Notes: a model not told the origin generated them from the letters alone. Counted from the first letter of the stretch, positions 8,261 to 16,868 are shown. The stretch: DNA of 64,000 nucleotides from Nonomuraea sp. SBT364 (GCF_001083785.1 NZ_LAVL01000034.1:1-64000), one strand, 5' to 3'. Program-made: numbers and translations.

Positions 8261-8724
8261 TCGGGATCGACGGGATCAAGAAGATCATCCCGCACCGCTT
8301 CCCGATCCTCCTGCTGGACCGGGTGCTCGACGTCTCGCCGGGCGAGAGTTTGGTCGCGGTGAAGGCCGTCACGGGCACGGAGCCCTGCTACGAGCGGATC
8401 GGCGACCAGGAGGGCCCCGGCGCCTACCACTACCCCTGGCCGCTGCTGCTGGAGTCCTGGGCGCAGGCCGCGGCGCTGCTGGCGTTGTGGGAGTCGCCCA
8501 CCCCCGACGTGCTCACCGGTGACGTGGTGCTGGCGGGCGGCATGCGCAACGTGCGCTTCCACCATCCCGTGCTGCCGGGCCAGGTGATCGAGCACCGCGT
8601 ACGCATGGTCCGCAAGGTCGGCGAGAACGCCATCATGGAGGGCGAGTCGCTGGTCGGGCCGGTCGTCGTGCAGGAGATGGGAACCATGATCGAGACGACT
8701 CGGCCGATCGGGGTGCTGGCATGA
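8257..8724 (+). CDS. FabZ-like 3-hydroxyacyl-ACP dehydratase (hotdog protein 2)
   Basis: A 155-aa hotdog protein. The N-terminus reads IIPHRFPILLLDRV, the FabZ signature. The catalytic region reads GAYHYPWPLLLESWAQAA where FabZ has GHFPGxPIMPGVLxxEAMAQ. The His and the Glu are still present, but the PG...PGV segment is shortened and altered. It may share catalysis with the preceding 108-aa hotdog protein, each supplying what the other lacks. Tail residues VLPGQVIEHRV and VGENAIMEGES fit the family. It is translationally coupled on both sides. Confidence 0.75.
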   Translation: MIGIDGIKKIIPHRFPILLLDRVLDVSPGESLVAVKAVTGTEPCYERIGDQEGPGAYHYPWPLLLESWAQAAALLALWESPTPDVLTGDVVLAGGMRNVRFHHPVLPGQVIEHRVRMVRKVGENAIMEGESLVGPVVVQEMGTMIETTRPIGVLA

Positions 8725-9452
8725 CGGTCGCACTGGTCACCGGCGGTTCCCGGGGCATCGGGCGAGCCGTCGCCTGCGCCCTGGCGGGCGACGGGCAGGA
8801 CATAGCTCTCTGCTACCAGTCCAACACCGACGCGGCCGAGGCGGTCGCCAAGGAGATCGAGGCGTGCGGCGTGCGCGCCATGATCCGCAAGGTCGACGTC
8901 ACCGACCGGGCCCAGGTACGCGCCTTCGCCGGGGACGTGGAGGCCGAGCTCGGCCCGGTGCGCACCGTGGTCACCTCCGCCGGGATCACCCGGGACAAGC
9001 CGCTGGCGCTGCTGGCCGACGCCGACTGGGACCGGGTCCTCGACGTCAACCTGGGCGGCACCCACAACATCGTGCGGGCGGTCATCCTCGGCATGATGAA
9101 ACGCGGCGGCGGGCGCGTCATCACCCTGTCGTCCGTCGCCGGGGTGGCGGGCAACGTCGGGCAGACCAACTATTCCGCGTCCAAGGCGGGGATCATCGGC
9201 TACACGAAGGCCCTGGCCAAGGAGGTCGGGCGCTACGGCATCACCGCGAACGTGGTCGCGCCGGGCTTCATCGAGACCGACATGACCGCCGACCTGCCGG
9301 AGAAGGCCACCGCGCAGCTCCGTGAGCGGATCTCGCTCGGGCGCTTCGGCGCGGCCGGCGAGGTCGCGGAGCTGGTCTCCTTCCTCGCCTCCGAACGCGC
9401 CGGCTACATCACCGGCCAGGTCGTGCGCGTCGACGGGGGGATGGCGCTGTGA
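8721..9452 (+). CDS. fabG: 3-oxoacyl-ACP reductase (FabG)
   Basis: A 243-aa classical SDR: TGGSRGIG cofactor motif, NxGxT-type SAGITRD, catalytic Ser in SSVAGVAGN and YSASK (Y-x3-K), and the C-terminal ITGQVVRVDGGM. It reduces 3-ketoacyl-ACP to 3-hydroxyacyl-ACP with NADPH, between the KS and the dehydratases of the same operon. Length and motifs are canonical. ATGA overlaps are present at both ends. Confidence 0.92.
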   Translation: MTVALVTGGSRGIGRAVACALAGDGQDIALCYQSNTDAAEAVAKEIEACGVRAMIRKVDVTDRAQVRAFAGDVEAELGPVRTVVTSAGITRDKPLALLADADWDRVLDVNLGGTHNIVRAVILGMMKRGGGRVITLSSVAGVAGNVGQTNYSASKAGIIGYTKALAKEVGRYGITANVVAPGFIETDMTADLPEKATAQLRERISLGRFGAAGEVAELVSFLASERAGYITGQVVRVDGGMAL

Positions 9453-10093
9453 AGTTCTACTTCAACCTCCGCAGTCCCTACTCCTGGCTGACCGTGCACG
9501 ACCTGCTCGCCCGCCATCCCGGCCTGGCGCGCCGGCTGGAGTGGATCCCGTTCTGGGACCCGGAGGAGGCCACGCTGCGCGAGCTCGACGCGGCGGGCGG
9601 CCGGTTCGGCTACACGGCCATGTCCAAGGCCAAGCACCTGTACATCCTCCAGGACGTGCGGAGGCTGGCCAGGGCTCGGGGCCTGGAGCCGCGCTGGCCG
9701 CTGGACCGCGGCCCCCGATGGGAGGTGCCCCACCTCGCCTACCTGATCGCGGCCGATCACGGGGCCGGGCAGGAGTTCGCGGTGCGGGCCGGCGAACTGC
9801 GCTGGCAGCAGGGGGCCGACATCTGCGATCCGCAGGTCGTCGCCGAGCTCGGGCGTTCGCTCGGGCTCGACGAGGCCGGGCTGATCGCCGCGGCGGACGA
9901 CCCCAAGCTGCGCGAACGGGGGATCGACGCGCTGCGGTCGGCCGATCGCGACGGCGTCTTCGGAGTGCCCTTCCTCGTCCACGGGCGGGAGAAGTTCTGG
10001 GGACTGGACCGGCTGGACAGCTTCGCCGAGTCGGCCGGCGAGCCGGTGGCGGGCGGATACCCGCCGGAAGATCACCCAGGTGGCTGTGGCTGA
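9449..10093 (+). CDS. DsbA-family protein of the 2-hydroxychromene-2-carboxylate isomerase type
   Basis: A 214-aa thioredoxin-fold/helical protein beginning FYFNLRSPYSWL. The CxxC of disulfide oxidoreductases is replaced by SPYSW, the mark of HCCA isomerase and kappa-GST-like enzymes. A cis-Pro segment FGVPFLVHGREKFWGLDRL is visible near the C-terminus. In clusters for cinnamoyl or polyene lipids, DsbA-like proteins act as double-bond isomerases on ACP-bound polyenes. A similar E/Z isomerisation of the acyl chain is inferred here. The start is a GTG in the fabG stop overlap. It has no signal peptide, so it is cytoplasmic and not a periplasmic oxidase. Confidence 0.72.
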   Translation: MKFYFNLRSPYSWLTVHDLLARHPGLARRLEWIPFWDPEEATLRELDAAGGRFGYTAMSKAKHLYILQDVRRLARARGLEPRWPLDRGPRWEVPHLAYLIAADHGAGQEFAVRAGELRWQQGADICDPQVVAELGRSLGLDEAGLIAAADDPKLRERGIDALRSADRDGVFGVPFLVHGREKFWGLDRLDSFAESAGEPVAGGYPPEDHPGGCG

Positions 10094-10103
10094 GGAGTAG
10101 GGG

Positions 10104-11813
10104 ATGAGCTCCATGGACTTCATGAGCACGTTGAGCCGGCACGCCGGCGCATTCGCCGACAGGCCCGCCGTACTCTTCCACGACCGGCGGGGTGAAGAGA
10201 GGCGCACCTACGGCGAGCTCGACCTCGCCGCCCGCCGGATCGGCGGCTGGCTGGCCGAGCGGGTCGAACCCGGCGCGCGGGTGCTGCTGTGCTACCCCTC
10301 CGGCCTGGAGTTCGTCGAGGTCTTCCTCGGCTGCCTGGCCGCCGGTGCGGTAGCCGTTCCCGCGCCGTTCCCGGACGCCTCTCCGCTGCACCGCGAACGG
10401 GTCCTCGCGGTGGCCGCCGACGCGGAACCCGCCCTGGCGCTCACCTCCGGGCAGCTCGTCGAGGCCCTCTCGGCCGCGCTCGCGGACGGCCGGCCCGGCC
10501 TGGAGGCAAGCGCCGCGGGGTACGGCGAGCCGCTGCCGAGGTCCCACGTGACCGGGCCCGGCTCGCTGGCGTTCCTGCAGTACACCTCCGGCTCGACCAG
10601 CGACGCCAAGGGCGTCATGGTCAGCCACCGCAGCCTGGTCGACACCCTGCGCGTCGGCGCGGAACTGCTGGACGTGGGCGAGGGCGCGCGGTTCTGCAGC
10701 TGGCTGCCCCTGCATCACGACATGGGGCTGGTGGCCATGCTGCTGCTGCCGCTGCACCTGGGCGGGACCACCGCGCTGATGTCGCCGACCGATTTCCTGC
10801 GCCACCCGTGGCAGTGGCTCGATCTCATCACCCGGCACGGGGCGGAGGTCAGCGCGGCGCCGAACTTCGCCTACGACCTGTGCGCGCGCCGGGTCACCGA
10901 CGAGCAACTGCGCGGCCTGGACCTGTCCTCCTGGCGGCATGTCTGCAACGGCGCCGAGCCCATCGACGCCGGGACGCTCACGCGTTTCGCCGACCGGTTC
11001 GCCGCCGCGGGGCTCAAGCCGGAATCGCTGACCGCCGGCTACGGCATGGCCGAGGCCACGCTGTTCATCTCCGGAACCGCTCCCGGGCATGCCCCGGTCG
11101 TCACCACCGTCGACCCCTGGGCGCTGGAACGGGACATGCTGGACCCCGCTCCGAGGGGCAAGGCCCTGGTGGGGTGCGGGCGCCCGCGAGCCCTCCAGGT
11201 GCGCATCGTGGATCCCGACACGGGCGCGGAGCTGCCGGAGGGGCGGGTCGGCGAGATCTGGGTGCGCGGCCCCGGTGTGGCAGCCGGATACTGGCGCAAG
11301 CCCGAGGAGACGCGGCGCACCTTCGGCGGCAGCACCGCCGCGGGCGAGAGCGGCTACCTGCGGACCGGAGACCTCGGCGCGCTGCTGGACGGCGAGCTCT
11401 ACATCACCGGGCGGATCAAGGACCTGGTGATCGTCAACGGCCGCAACCTCTACCCGCACGACCTCGAGCGGGCGCTGGGCAAGGTGCACGCGGCGGTGGA
11501 GAACATGCCGTCGTGCGTCTTCTCCGTGGCCGTGCCGCGTGAGGAGATCGTGGTGGTCCAGGAGGTCAGGTCGCGGGCGCTCGCCTCGCCGGGAGAGCTG
11601 GTCGAGGAGATCAGATCGGCCCTGAGCCGCCGGTTCGGGGTGGGGGCCGCCAACGTGTGCCTGGTACGGCCGGGTGAGATCCGCAGGACGACCAGCGGCA
11701 AGATCCGGCGGCAGGTCACCAGGCAGCTCTTCGCCTCCGGCGGGCTCACCGTCCATCACGAGGCCCTGTCCCACGGGGTGATCGCCCATTACCGGAAGAG
11801 CCACGATGCGTGA
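10104..11813 (+). CDS. Fatty acyl-AMP ligase (FAAL-1)
   Basis: A 569-aa ANL enzyme that adenylates a free fatty acid and loads it on an ACP, the usual initiation step for lipopeptides. Intact motifs: P-loop YTSGSTSDAKG (about residue 160), SWLPLHHDMGL, AGYGMAEATL, LRTGDLG, ITGRIKDLIV, NGRNLYPHDLE and the C-terminal TTSGKIRR with the catalytic Lys. SWLPLHHDMGL and RNLYPHDLE are typical of FAALs and not of CoA ligases. Together with the flavoprotein, ACP and C domain that follow, it forms the lipo-initiation cassette known from acidic lipopeptide and ramoplanin-type clusters. The partner ACP is probably the one at 13,337. Confidence 0.9.
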   Translation: MSSMDFMSTLSRHAGAFADRPAVLFHDRRGEERRTYGELDLAARRIGGWLAERVEPGARVLLCYPSGLEFVEVFLGCLAAGAVAVPAPFPDASPLHRERVLAVAADAEPALALTSGQLVEALSAALADGRPGLEASAAGYGEPLPRSHVTGPGSLAFLQYTSGSTSDAKGVMVSHRSLVDTLRVGAELLDVGEGARFCSWLPLHHDMGLVAMLLLPLHLGGTTALMSPTDFLRHPWQWLDLITRHGAEVSAAPNFAYDLCARRVTDEQLRGLDLSSWRHVCNGAEPIDAGTLTRFADRFAAAGLKPESLTAGYGMAEATLFISGTAPGHAPVVTTVDPWALERDMLDPAPRGKALVGCGRPRALQVRIVDPDTGAELPEGRVGEIWVRGPGVAAGYWRKPEETRRTFGGSTAAGESGYLRTGDLGALLDGELYITGRIKDLVIVNGRNLYPHDLERALGKVHAAVENMPSCVFSVAVPREEIVVVQEVRSRALASPGELVEEIRSALSRRFGVGAANVCLVRPGEIRRTTSGKIRRQVTRQLFASGGLTVHHEALSHGVIAHYRKSHDA

Positions 11814-13347
11814 CCTGGAGCTTCCGCCGGAGCTGACGGTCGAGCACTGCCTGGAGCTGGACGCGCGTGAAGAGTTCCCCGACGCGCTCTGCGACTCCTT
11901 GACCGACCTCGGAGCGGAGCGGCTCTACCTGCCGGGGGTGCCCGCCGAACGGCTGCTGGCCATGATCAGGGATCTGGCCGGCCGCGACTTCACGGTGGCG
12001 CTCGCGCACTGCAAGACCTACCTGGGCTCGGTGGCCACCTGGGTCGGCGGAAGCCCGGCGCAGGTGGCGGGGCTGGCGGCCAAGGTGTCCGGCGGCGCGG
12101 TGGTCTCCCTGGCGCTCACCGAACGTGATCACGGCAGCGACGCGCTGGCGGGAGATGTCACGGCCACGCCCGTCCCCGGCGGCTACCGCGTCGACGGGGA
12201 GAAATGGCTGATCAACAATGCCACCCGGGCGGACGTGGTCTGCGTGCTGGCCAGGACCGGGAACAAGGGCGACGCGCGGGGATTCAGCCTGTTCCTGGTG
12301 GACAAGCACAGCCTGCCCGCCGGCACCTACCGATGCCTGCCGAAGGTGGCCACCCACGGGGTGCGGGGCGCCGACATCAGCGGCATCCGCTTCACCGGCG
12401 CGGTGGTCCCGGCCGACGCGATGATCGGAGAGCCGGGGAGGGGCCTGGAGATCCTGCTCAAGGGCCTGCAGATCACCCGTACCCTGTGCGGCGGCATGTC
12501 CCTGGGCATGGGGGAGCACGCCCTGAGGACCGTGCTGGAATTCGCCGAGAACCACCGGATGTACGGCAGGCGGCTGGCCGACCTTCCGCTCGCCACGCGC
12601 GCCCTGGCGGACTCGTACGTGGATCTGCTGGTCGCCGAGGCCGTCACCGTGGTCTCCACCCGGTCGATCCACTCGCTGACGGGCGAACAGAGCCTCATCT
12701 CCGCCATCGTCAAGTACTACGTGCCCACCCTGATCGACCGGACCATCCAGCGGCTCGCCAAGGTGCTGGGCGCCCGTGCCCTGCTGATGGACGGGCCCTT
12801 CCAGAAGATCTGGCGCGACCACGCGATCGTCGGCGTGTTCGACGGCAACACCTGGGTCAACCTCAGCACCCTGGTCAACCAGTTCCCGGCGTTGACGCGG
12901 GGCTACCGCGACGCGCGGGTGGACCAGGAGGGGCTGGCCGCGGCGACCGGACTGAAGCAGCCCCTGCCACCCCTCGATCCGGGACGGCTGAGCCTGGCCG
13001 CGCGCGACGGCTGCAGCCTGGTGCAGAGCCTGGCCGTGAGCCCCGACGCACCGGAGGAGCTGCGCGACCGGGCCGACCGGCTGCACCGCTCCATGGCCGA
13101 GTGGCGGCCTCGCGGGCGGGAGGTGCCGCCCGAGCTGTTCGGCCTGGCGAGGGACTACGCCCAGCTGTACGCGGCGGCGGCCTGCGTGCGCGTGTGGGCG
13201 GACAACGCCCTCGACGACGTCTGGCTGCGCGCGTGCCTGGCCAGGGTCTTCGGCCGCCCGGACGAGGCCACCGAACATCTGCTCGACCTGACGCGGCGCG
13301 GCCGCCCGTTTTCGTTCTTGCGAGGAGTCACCGACCATGACACTTGA
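11806..13347 (+). CDS. Acyl-CoA dehydrogenase-like flavoprotein 1 (acyl-ACP desaturation)
   Basis: A 513-aa ACAD-fold protein. The FAD-binding segment SLALTERDHGSD and the beta-domain GEKWLINNATRAD are clear. At the position of the catalytic-base motif (YEGT in medium-chain enzymes) it reads FDGNT, so Glu is replaced by Asp. ACADs between a FAAL and an ACP are known from friulimicin- and ramoplanin-type clusters, where they introduce alpha,beta (or further) double bonds in the ACP-bound acyl chain. That role is inferred here. It overlaps FAAL-1 by 8 nt and the ACP by 11 nt. It is a paralogue of the protein at 24,700-26,370 (shared FQKxxRD segment). Confidence 0.82.
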   Translation: MRDLELPPELTVEHCLELDAREEFPDALCDSLTDLGAERLYLPGVPAERLLAMIRDLAGRDFTVALAHCKTYLGSVATWVGGSPAQVAGLAAKVSGGAVVSLALTERDHGSDALAGDVTATPVPGGYRVDGEKWLINNATRADVVCVLARTGNKGDARGFSLFLVDKHSLPAGTYRCLPKVATHGVRGADISGIRFTGAVVPADAMIGEPGRGLEILLKGLQITRTLCGGMSLGMGEHALRTVLEFAENHRMYGRRLADLPLATRALADSYVDLLVAEAVTVVSTRSIHSLTGEQSLISAIVKYYVPTLIDRTIQRLAKVLGARALLMDGPFQKIWRDHAIVGVFDGNTWVNLSTLVNQFPALTRGYRDARVDQEGLAAATGLKQPLPPLDPGRLSLAARDGCSLVQSLAVSPDAPEELRDRADRLHRSMAEWRPRGREVPPELFGLARDYAQLYAAAACVRVWADNALDDVWLRACLARVFGRPDEATEHLLDLTRRGRPFSFLRGVTDHDT

Positions 13348-13576
13348 TCACATCCGCCTTTGGCTGCGCGAGCGGGTCGCCTTCTACGTGGAGAGGACGC
13401 CCGAGGAGATCGATCCCGACGCCAAGCTCGTCGAGGTGGGGCTGGACTCTGTCTTCGCCATGAGCCTGAGCGGCGACATCGAGGACGAGTTCGGGCTGGT
13501 CGTGGAGCCGACGGTGGCGTGGGACCACCCGACCGTCAACGCCCTGGCCGATCACCTCCACGCGGAAGTCGCCTGA
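13337..13576 (+). CDS. Acyl carrier protein for lipo-initiation
   Basis: A 79-aa ACP with VGLDSVFAM, the pantetheinylated serine being residue 38. It begins with IRLWLRERVAFYVER, typical of FAAL-partner ACPs. Placed directly between the FAAL/ACAD pair and the free C domain, it should receive the acyl-AMP product and present the (possibly desaturated) chain to the C domain. Both ends overlap neighbouring genes, so FAAL, flavoprotein, ACP and C domain form one coupled cassette. Confidence 0.9.
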   Translation: MTLDHIRLWLRERVAFYVERTPEEIDPDAKLVEVGLDSVFAMSLSGDIEDEFGLVVEPTVAWDHPTVNALADHLHAEVA

Positions 13577-14913
13577 TGGAGTTGTCGATCGGCCAGCAGG
13601 CCCTGTGGTTCCTCTACCGCCTGGCACCGGAGAGCACGGCCTACCTGATCACCGTCGCGCTGCGGGTCTACGACGTGCTGGACCTCGATCGGCTGCGCGG
13701 GGCCACCGCGGCGGTCATGGCCCGGCATGAGCTGCTGCGGTCGGTCTTCGACGAGGTCGACGGCGTGCCCCGGCGCTCGCCGGCCGACCTGCCGCCGCCG
13801 CTCACGGTCGTCGACCTGGGCCCGGTGGACGAGGACGCCTTGCGTGCCGGGGCGGCGCGGGCCGCCGGGCAGCCGTTCGACCTCGGCGAGGGGGCGTTCA
13901 GGGTCACGCTGGTGCGCGGCGGCGCCGGTGACGCGGTGCTGCTGGTGACGGCGCACCACATCGTCAGCGACGCGATGTCGCAGTGGATGATCCTGCGCGA
14001 CCTGCTGTGGGCCTACGAGCAGGACGAGCCCGGCTGGCCGGTGATCACGCGGACCTTCGACGACTACGTACGGCATGAGCGCGAGTCGCTGGAATCGCCG
14101 CGGCGCGGACGGCTGGAGCGCTACTGGCGTGGTGTCTGCGAGGGCGCCGAGCCCGCGGGCCTGCCGGCTGACCGGACCCGTTCAGCCGGGTCGTTCCGGG
14201 GGGCCGCGGTCACCCTGGTGTGGCCGGAGAGCACCGGGGCGCGCCTGATCGACCAGGCCCGGAAGCTGGGGGTGACGCCCTTCGCCGTCGTGGTCGCCGC
14301 GCTCCAGGCGGCGCTCCACCGGCGCGGCGCGAGCGGCGACTTCCTCATCGGCTGCCCCGTCAGCACCCGCTTCGCCGCCCGGACCCGCGACGTCGTCGGC
14401 TGCTTCGCCAACACGGTGCCGCTCCGGGCCAGGCTGACGCCGGGGATCACGCTGGGGGAGGCCGCCGTCGCCGCGCACCGCGAACTGGTGGCGGCGACGG
14501 CGCACGGAGAGTTTCCGTCGGCCCTCATCAGGGAGCTGTCACCCGGTCGCGGGCTGCCCTATCACCTGGCCGTCAATCTGCTGTCCATGGACGCGATGGA
14601 CCCGCCGCTGCCGCTGGCGGCGGACGGCTCGATCGAGGGCCCGCCGACGACCTATCGCGGGATGCGGATCGCCGTTCTCGACCTCGCGCAGATGGAGGGC
14701 CAGTTCGACCTGATGGTGGATGTCCGCAGGGCCGGAACGCTGTTCACCGCCGTGGTCAAGTATGACGCCGACCTGTTCGACCAGCTCACGATCGAGCGCT
14801 TCACCAGCCGGCTTCGTCAGGTGGTGGAGTCGGGCCCTGACGCGCCGATCGGCCGGGTGCCCAGGGTGGACGAGAGTGAGGTGGCGCGATTACTCGCCTT
14901 CGGTGAAGCATGA
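13576..14913 (+). CDS. Free-standing NRPS condensation domain (probable starter C domain)
   Basis: A 445-aa single C domain, the size of one domain with no A or T partner. Core motifs: IGQQALWFLYRL (C1), RHELLRSVF (C2), AHHIVSDAMS with the HHxxxD catalytic motif at about residue 127 (C3), and GCFANTVPLR (C5). NRPS-1 starts with an A domain and lacks its own N-terminal C domain. This protein is therefore the logical catalyst for N-acylating the first amino acid with the chain from the preceding ACP. A TTA codon at 14890-14892 lies near its end. It is the last gene of the coupled acyl operon. Confidence 0.85.
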   Translation: MELSIGQQALWFLYRLAPESTAYLITVALRVYDVLDLDRLRGATAAVMARHELLRSVFDEVDGVPRRSPADLPPPLTVVDLGPVDEDALRAGAARAAGQPFDLGEGAFRVTLVRGGAGDAVLLVTAHHIVSDAMSQWMILRDLLWAYEQDEPGWPVITRTFDDYVRHERESLESPRRGRLERYWRGVCEGAEPAGLPADRTRSAGSFRGAAVTLVWPESTGARLIDQARKLGVTPFAVVVAALQAALHRRGASGDFLIGCPVSTRFAARTRDVVGCFANTVPLRARLTPGITLGEAAVAAHRELVAATAHGEFPSALIRELSPGRGLPYHLAVNLLSMDAMDPPLPLAADGSIEGPPTTYRGMRIAVLDLAQMEGQFDLMVDVRRAGTLFTAVVKYDADLFDQLTIERFTSRLRQVVESGPDAPIGRVPRVDESEVARLLAFGEA

Positions 14914-15076
14914 GTCATGCTCATTGTTATTGGCTCACAATCGCCCTCCGCCACCCCTAATAGAATATTGTTCCCCCCTTTTGGTTCCTGGGGTCTGTCC
15001 CGAATGATGGGTATAGTTGCGTTTGGCCCGATCGGGCGCAAGGTCCCATCCTTGTGAGCCTGCAAGGGGAGTTTGT
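14914..15076 (+). promoter_or_regulatory. AT-rich intergenic region before FAAL-2 (probable promoter)
   Basis: These 163 bp are clearly more AT-rich than the flanking genes (TAATAGAATATTG near 14,958). They separate the coupled acyl operon from the FAAL-2 gene. One copy of the cluster heptamer (GGTATAG at 15010-15016) is present, but without the second copy 11 bp away that the other sites show. A Shine-Dalgarno-like AAGGGGA at 15064-15070 precedes the ATG at 15077. No convincing -35/-10 pair was found. Confidence 0.4.
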
Positions 15077-16807
15077 ATGGGGGAAATATCTGTTTTCGGG
15101 GCGATACTTCGTCACGTCGAGGAAAGACCGCACGCTGACGCGGTCATATTCAAGGGGGACGGCGAAACTCGAATCGGCTACCTGGATCTCCACCTGGCCG
15201 CGAGGGAAGTGGCGTCTTGGTTACAGACCGTATGCAAACCGGGGGACCGAGTCCTGCTCTGCTACCCGACGGGTATCGAGTACGTGCGCTCCTTCCTGGC
15301 CTGCCTCTACGCGGACGTCGTCCCGGTGCCGTTGCCGCTCCCCTCACACGCGGAGCACCATCTCAGCACGCAGACCGGCATCGCGCTTGACGCCGACGCC
15401 CATCTCGTCCTCACCGACACGGCCCACGCCGACGCCATCCATGCCTGGCTGAACCACGACGACCTGGGCACCTACGCCTGCGTCGCCACCGACGGCGTCG
15501 TCTACGAGGACCCCGCCGACTGGGTCGAACCCCTGCGGTCCGGCGACGACCCGGCACTGCTCCACTACACCAGCGGCCTGGCCGGTGAACCCGTCGGCAT
15601 CCCGCTGTCGCACACCAACCTCCTGCACAACGTGGAGTCCCTGATCGAGGCGTGTGACCTGCGTCCGGGCGTGCGCACGGGCGGCTGGCTGCCCCTCCAC
15701 CACGGGCTCGGGCTGTTCACCCTGCTGCTGGCGCCGCTGCTCTCGGGGGGCACGGCGGTGCTCGTCCCGCCGCACACGTTCTGCGCCGACCCGGTCGCGT
15801 GGCTGCGCCTGCTCGACGACTACCGGGTGGAGGTGAGCGCGGCCCCGGGATTCGGGTTCGACGAGTGCCTGCGCGAGATCACCCACGAGCAGTGCGCGAC
15901 GCTGGACCTGTCCCGATTACGCCACCTGCTGGTGCTGGAGATGACCGGCCTGCCCTCGATCGAACCGGACAACCTCGTCGAGCTCGCACACCGCCTGCGC
16001 CACGCCGGGCTGCGGTCCGAGGCGCTGCGCACCGCCTTCTGCCTTCCCGAGGCCACGATGATCGCCTCGGTGGGATCGGCGGGACAGGTCCTGCGGGCCC
16101 CGCGATTCGACACGCGCGCGCTGGACAAGAGCCTCATGCTGCCCGGCACCGACGGGCCGCGACTCGCCGGCCTCGGCGAACCCGGCGACCAGGACCTTCT
16201 GATCGTCGACCCGTTCACGGGCGTCCCGGTGACGGAGGGGACCGTCGGGGAGATCTGGGTGCGGGGACCGCATGTCGCCGCCGGCTACTGGCACGAGGAC
16301 CGGCTCAGCGCCGAACGATTCGACCAGATCACCGCGACGGGGGAGAAGGGGTTCGTGCGCAGCGGCACCCTGGGGGCCACGGTGGACGGCGAACTCTACG
16401 TGGCGGGCGCGTCACGTGACCTGATCCTGCATCGGGGCCGTCCGCTGCACCTCGGCCGGGTGGAACGCAGCCTTCTGGACCTCGGCTCCATCGTCGCCTG
16501 CACCGCCTTTCCCGCGCTGGACACGCCCGAGGAGATCATCGTGGTCGCCCAGCCGGACGGCGCGGACGAGGGCGGGCTGGTACGCGCCGTCCGTGCCCGG
16601 CTCGCCCTGCGCTTCGGGCTGCAGCGGGTCGGTGTCGTCCTGGTCAGGCCCGGTCAGTTCCCGGCGGCCCCGGACGGCGGGGTCAACCGGCAGCTCGTGC
16701 GGGAACTACTCAGAGCCAACGCCCTGGACGTGCTCGACGGCGATGTCCCGAGCGGCCTCGACCCGCCGGCGACCGCCCCCGGATTTCCGCGACCGGGGAG
16801 CCGCTGA
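15077..16807 (+). CDS. FAAL-like protein with degenerate adenylation motifs (FAAL-2)
   Basis: A 576-aa protein alignable to FAAL-1 along its whole length, but with its catalytic motifs eroded. The P-loop YTSGSTSDAKG becomes YTSGLAGEPVG. The A8 RTGDLG becomes RSGTLG, losing the ribose-binding Asp. GRIKDL becomes GASRDL, GRNLYPHDLE becomes GRPLHLGRVE, and the A10 SGKIRR becomes DGGVNR, losing the catalytic Lys. The fold-bearing segments (SWLPLHHDMGL-like GGWLPLHHGLGL, GEIWVRGPHVAAGYW) remain, and the frame is open with no stop or frameshift. It is therefore probably a maintained non-adenylating protein and not a decaying gene. TTA codons occur at 15221-15223 and 15917-15919. Its role is unknown; a scaffold, chaperone or acyl-gatekeeper is conceivable. 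Confidence 0.8.
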   Translation: MGEISVFGAILRHVEERPHADAVIFKGDGETRIGYLDLHLAAREVASWLQTVCKPGDRVLLCYPTGIEYVRSFLACLYADVVPVPLPLPSHAEHHLSTQTGIALDADAHLVLTDTAHADAIHAWLNHDDLGTYACVATDGVVYEDPADWVEPLRSGDDPALLHYTSGLAGEPVGIPLSHTNLLHNVESLIEACDLRPGVRTGGWLPLHHGLGLFTLLLAPLLSGGTAVLVPPHTFCADPVAWLRLLDDYRVEVSAAPGFGFDECLREITHEQCATLDLSRLRHLLVLEMTGLPSIEPDNLVELAHRLRHAGLRSEALRTAFCLPEATMIASVGSAGQVLRAPRFDTRALDKSLMLPGTDGPRLAGLGEPGDQDLLIVDPFTGVPVTEGTVGEIWVRGPHVAAGYWHEDRLSAERFDQITATGEKGFVRSGTLGATVDGELYVAGASRDLILHRGRPLHLGRVERSLLDLGSIVACTAFPALDTPEEIIVVAQPDGADEGGLVRAVRARLALRFGLQRVGVVLVRPGQFPAAPDGGVNRQLVRELLRANALDVLDGDVPSGLDPPATAPGFPRPGSR

Positions 16808-16850
16808 GGACGCCGCGCGTGTTGACCGGCTCCCATTTCCGTCGTGCACG

Positions 16851-16868
16851 GATATAGGAAAGATATAG
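16851..16868 (+). promoter_or_regulatory. Direct heptamer repeat, putative SARP operator upstream of sbnA
   Basis: GATATAG (16851-16857) and GATATAG (16862-16868) are separated by 4 bp, giving an exact 11-bp period. SARP regulators such as ActII-ORF4 bind heptameric direct repeats with this spacing just upstream of -10. A -10-like GATAGT (4 of 6 matches to TATAAT) lies at 16880-16885. The same arrangement recurs at 28385 and 28717, and the cluster encodes its own SARP. Confidence 0.65.

Noticed and set aside
15010-15016. A single GGTATAG before FAAL-2 as another SARP site.
   Set aside because: No second heptamer occurs 11 bp up- or downstream, so it lacks the tandem arrangement of the other sites.
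15077-16807. FAAL-2 as a plain pseudogene.
   Set aside because: The frame is intact for 576 codons with a good ribosome site. Substitutions are concentrated at catalytic motifs, and structural segments are kept.
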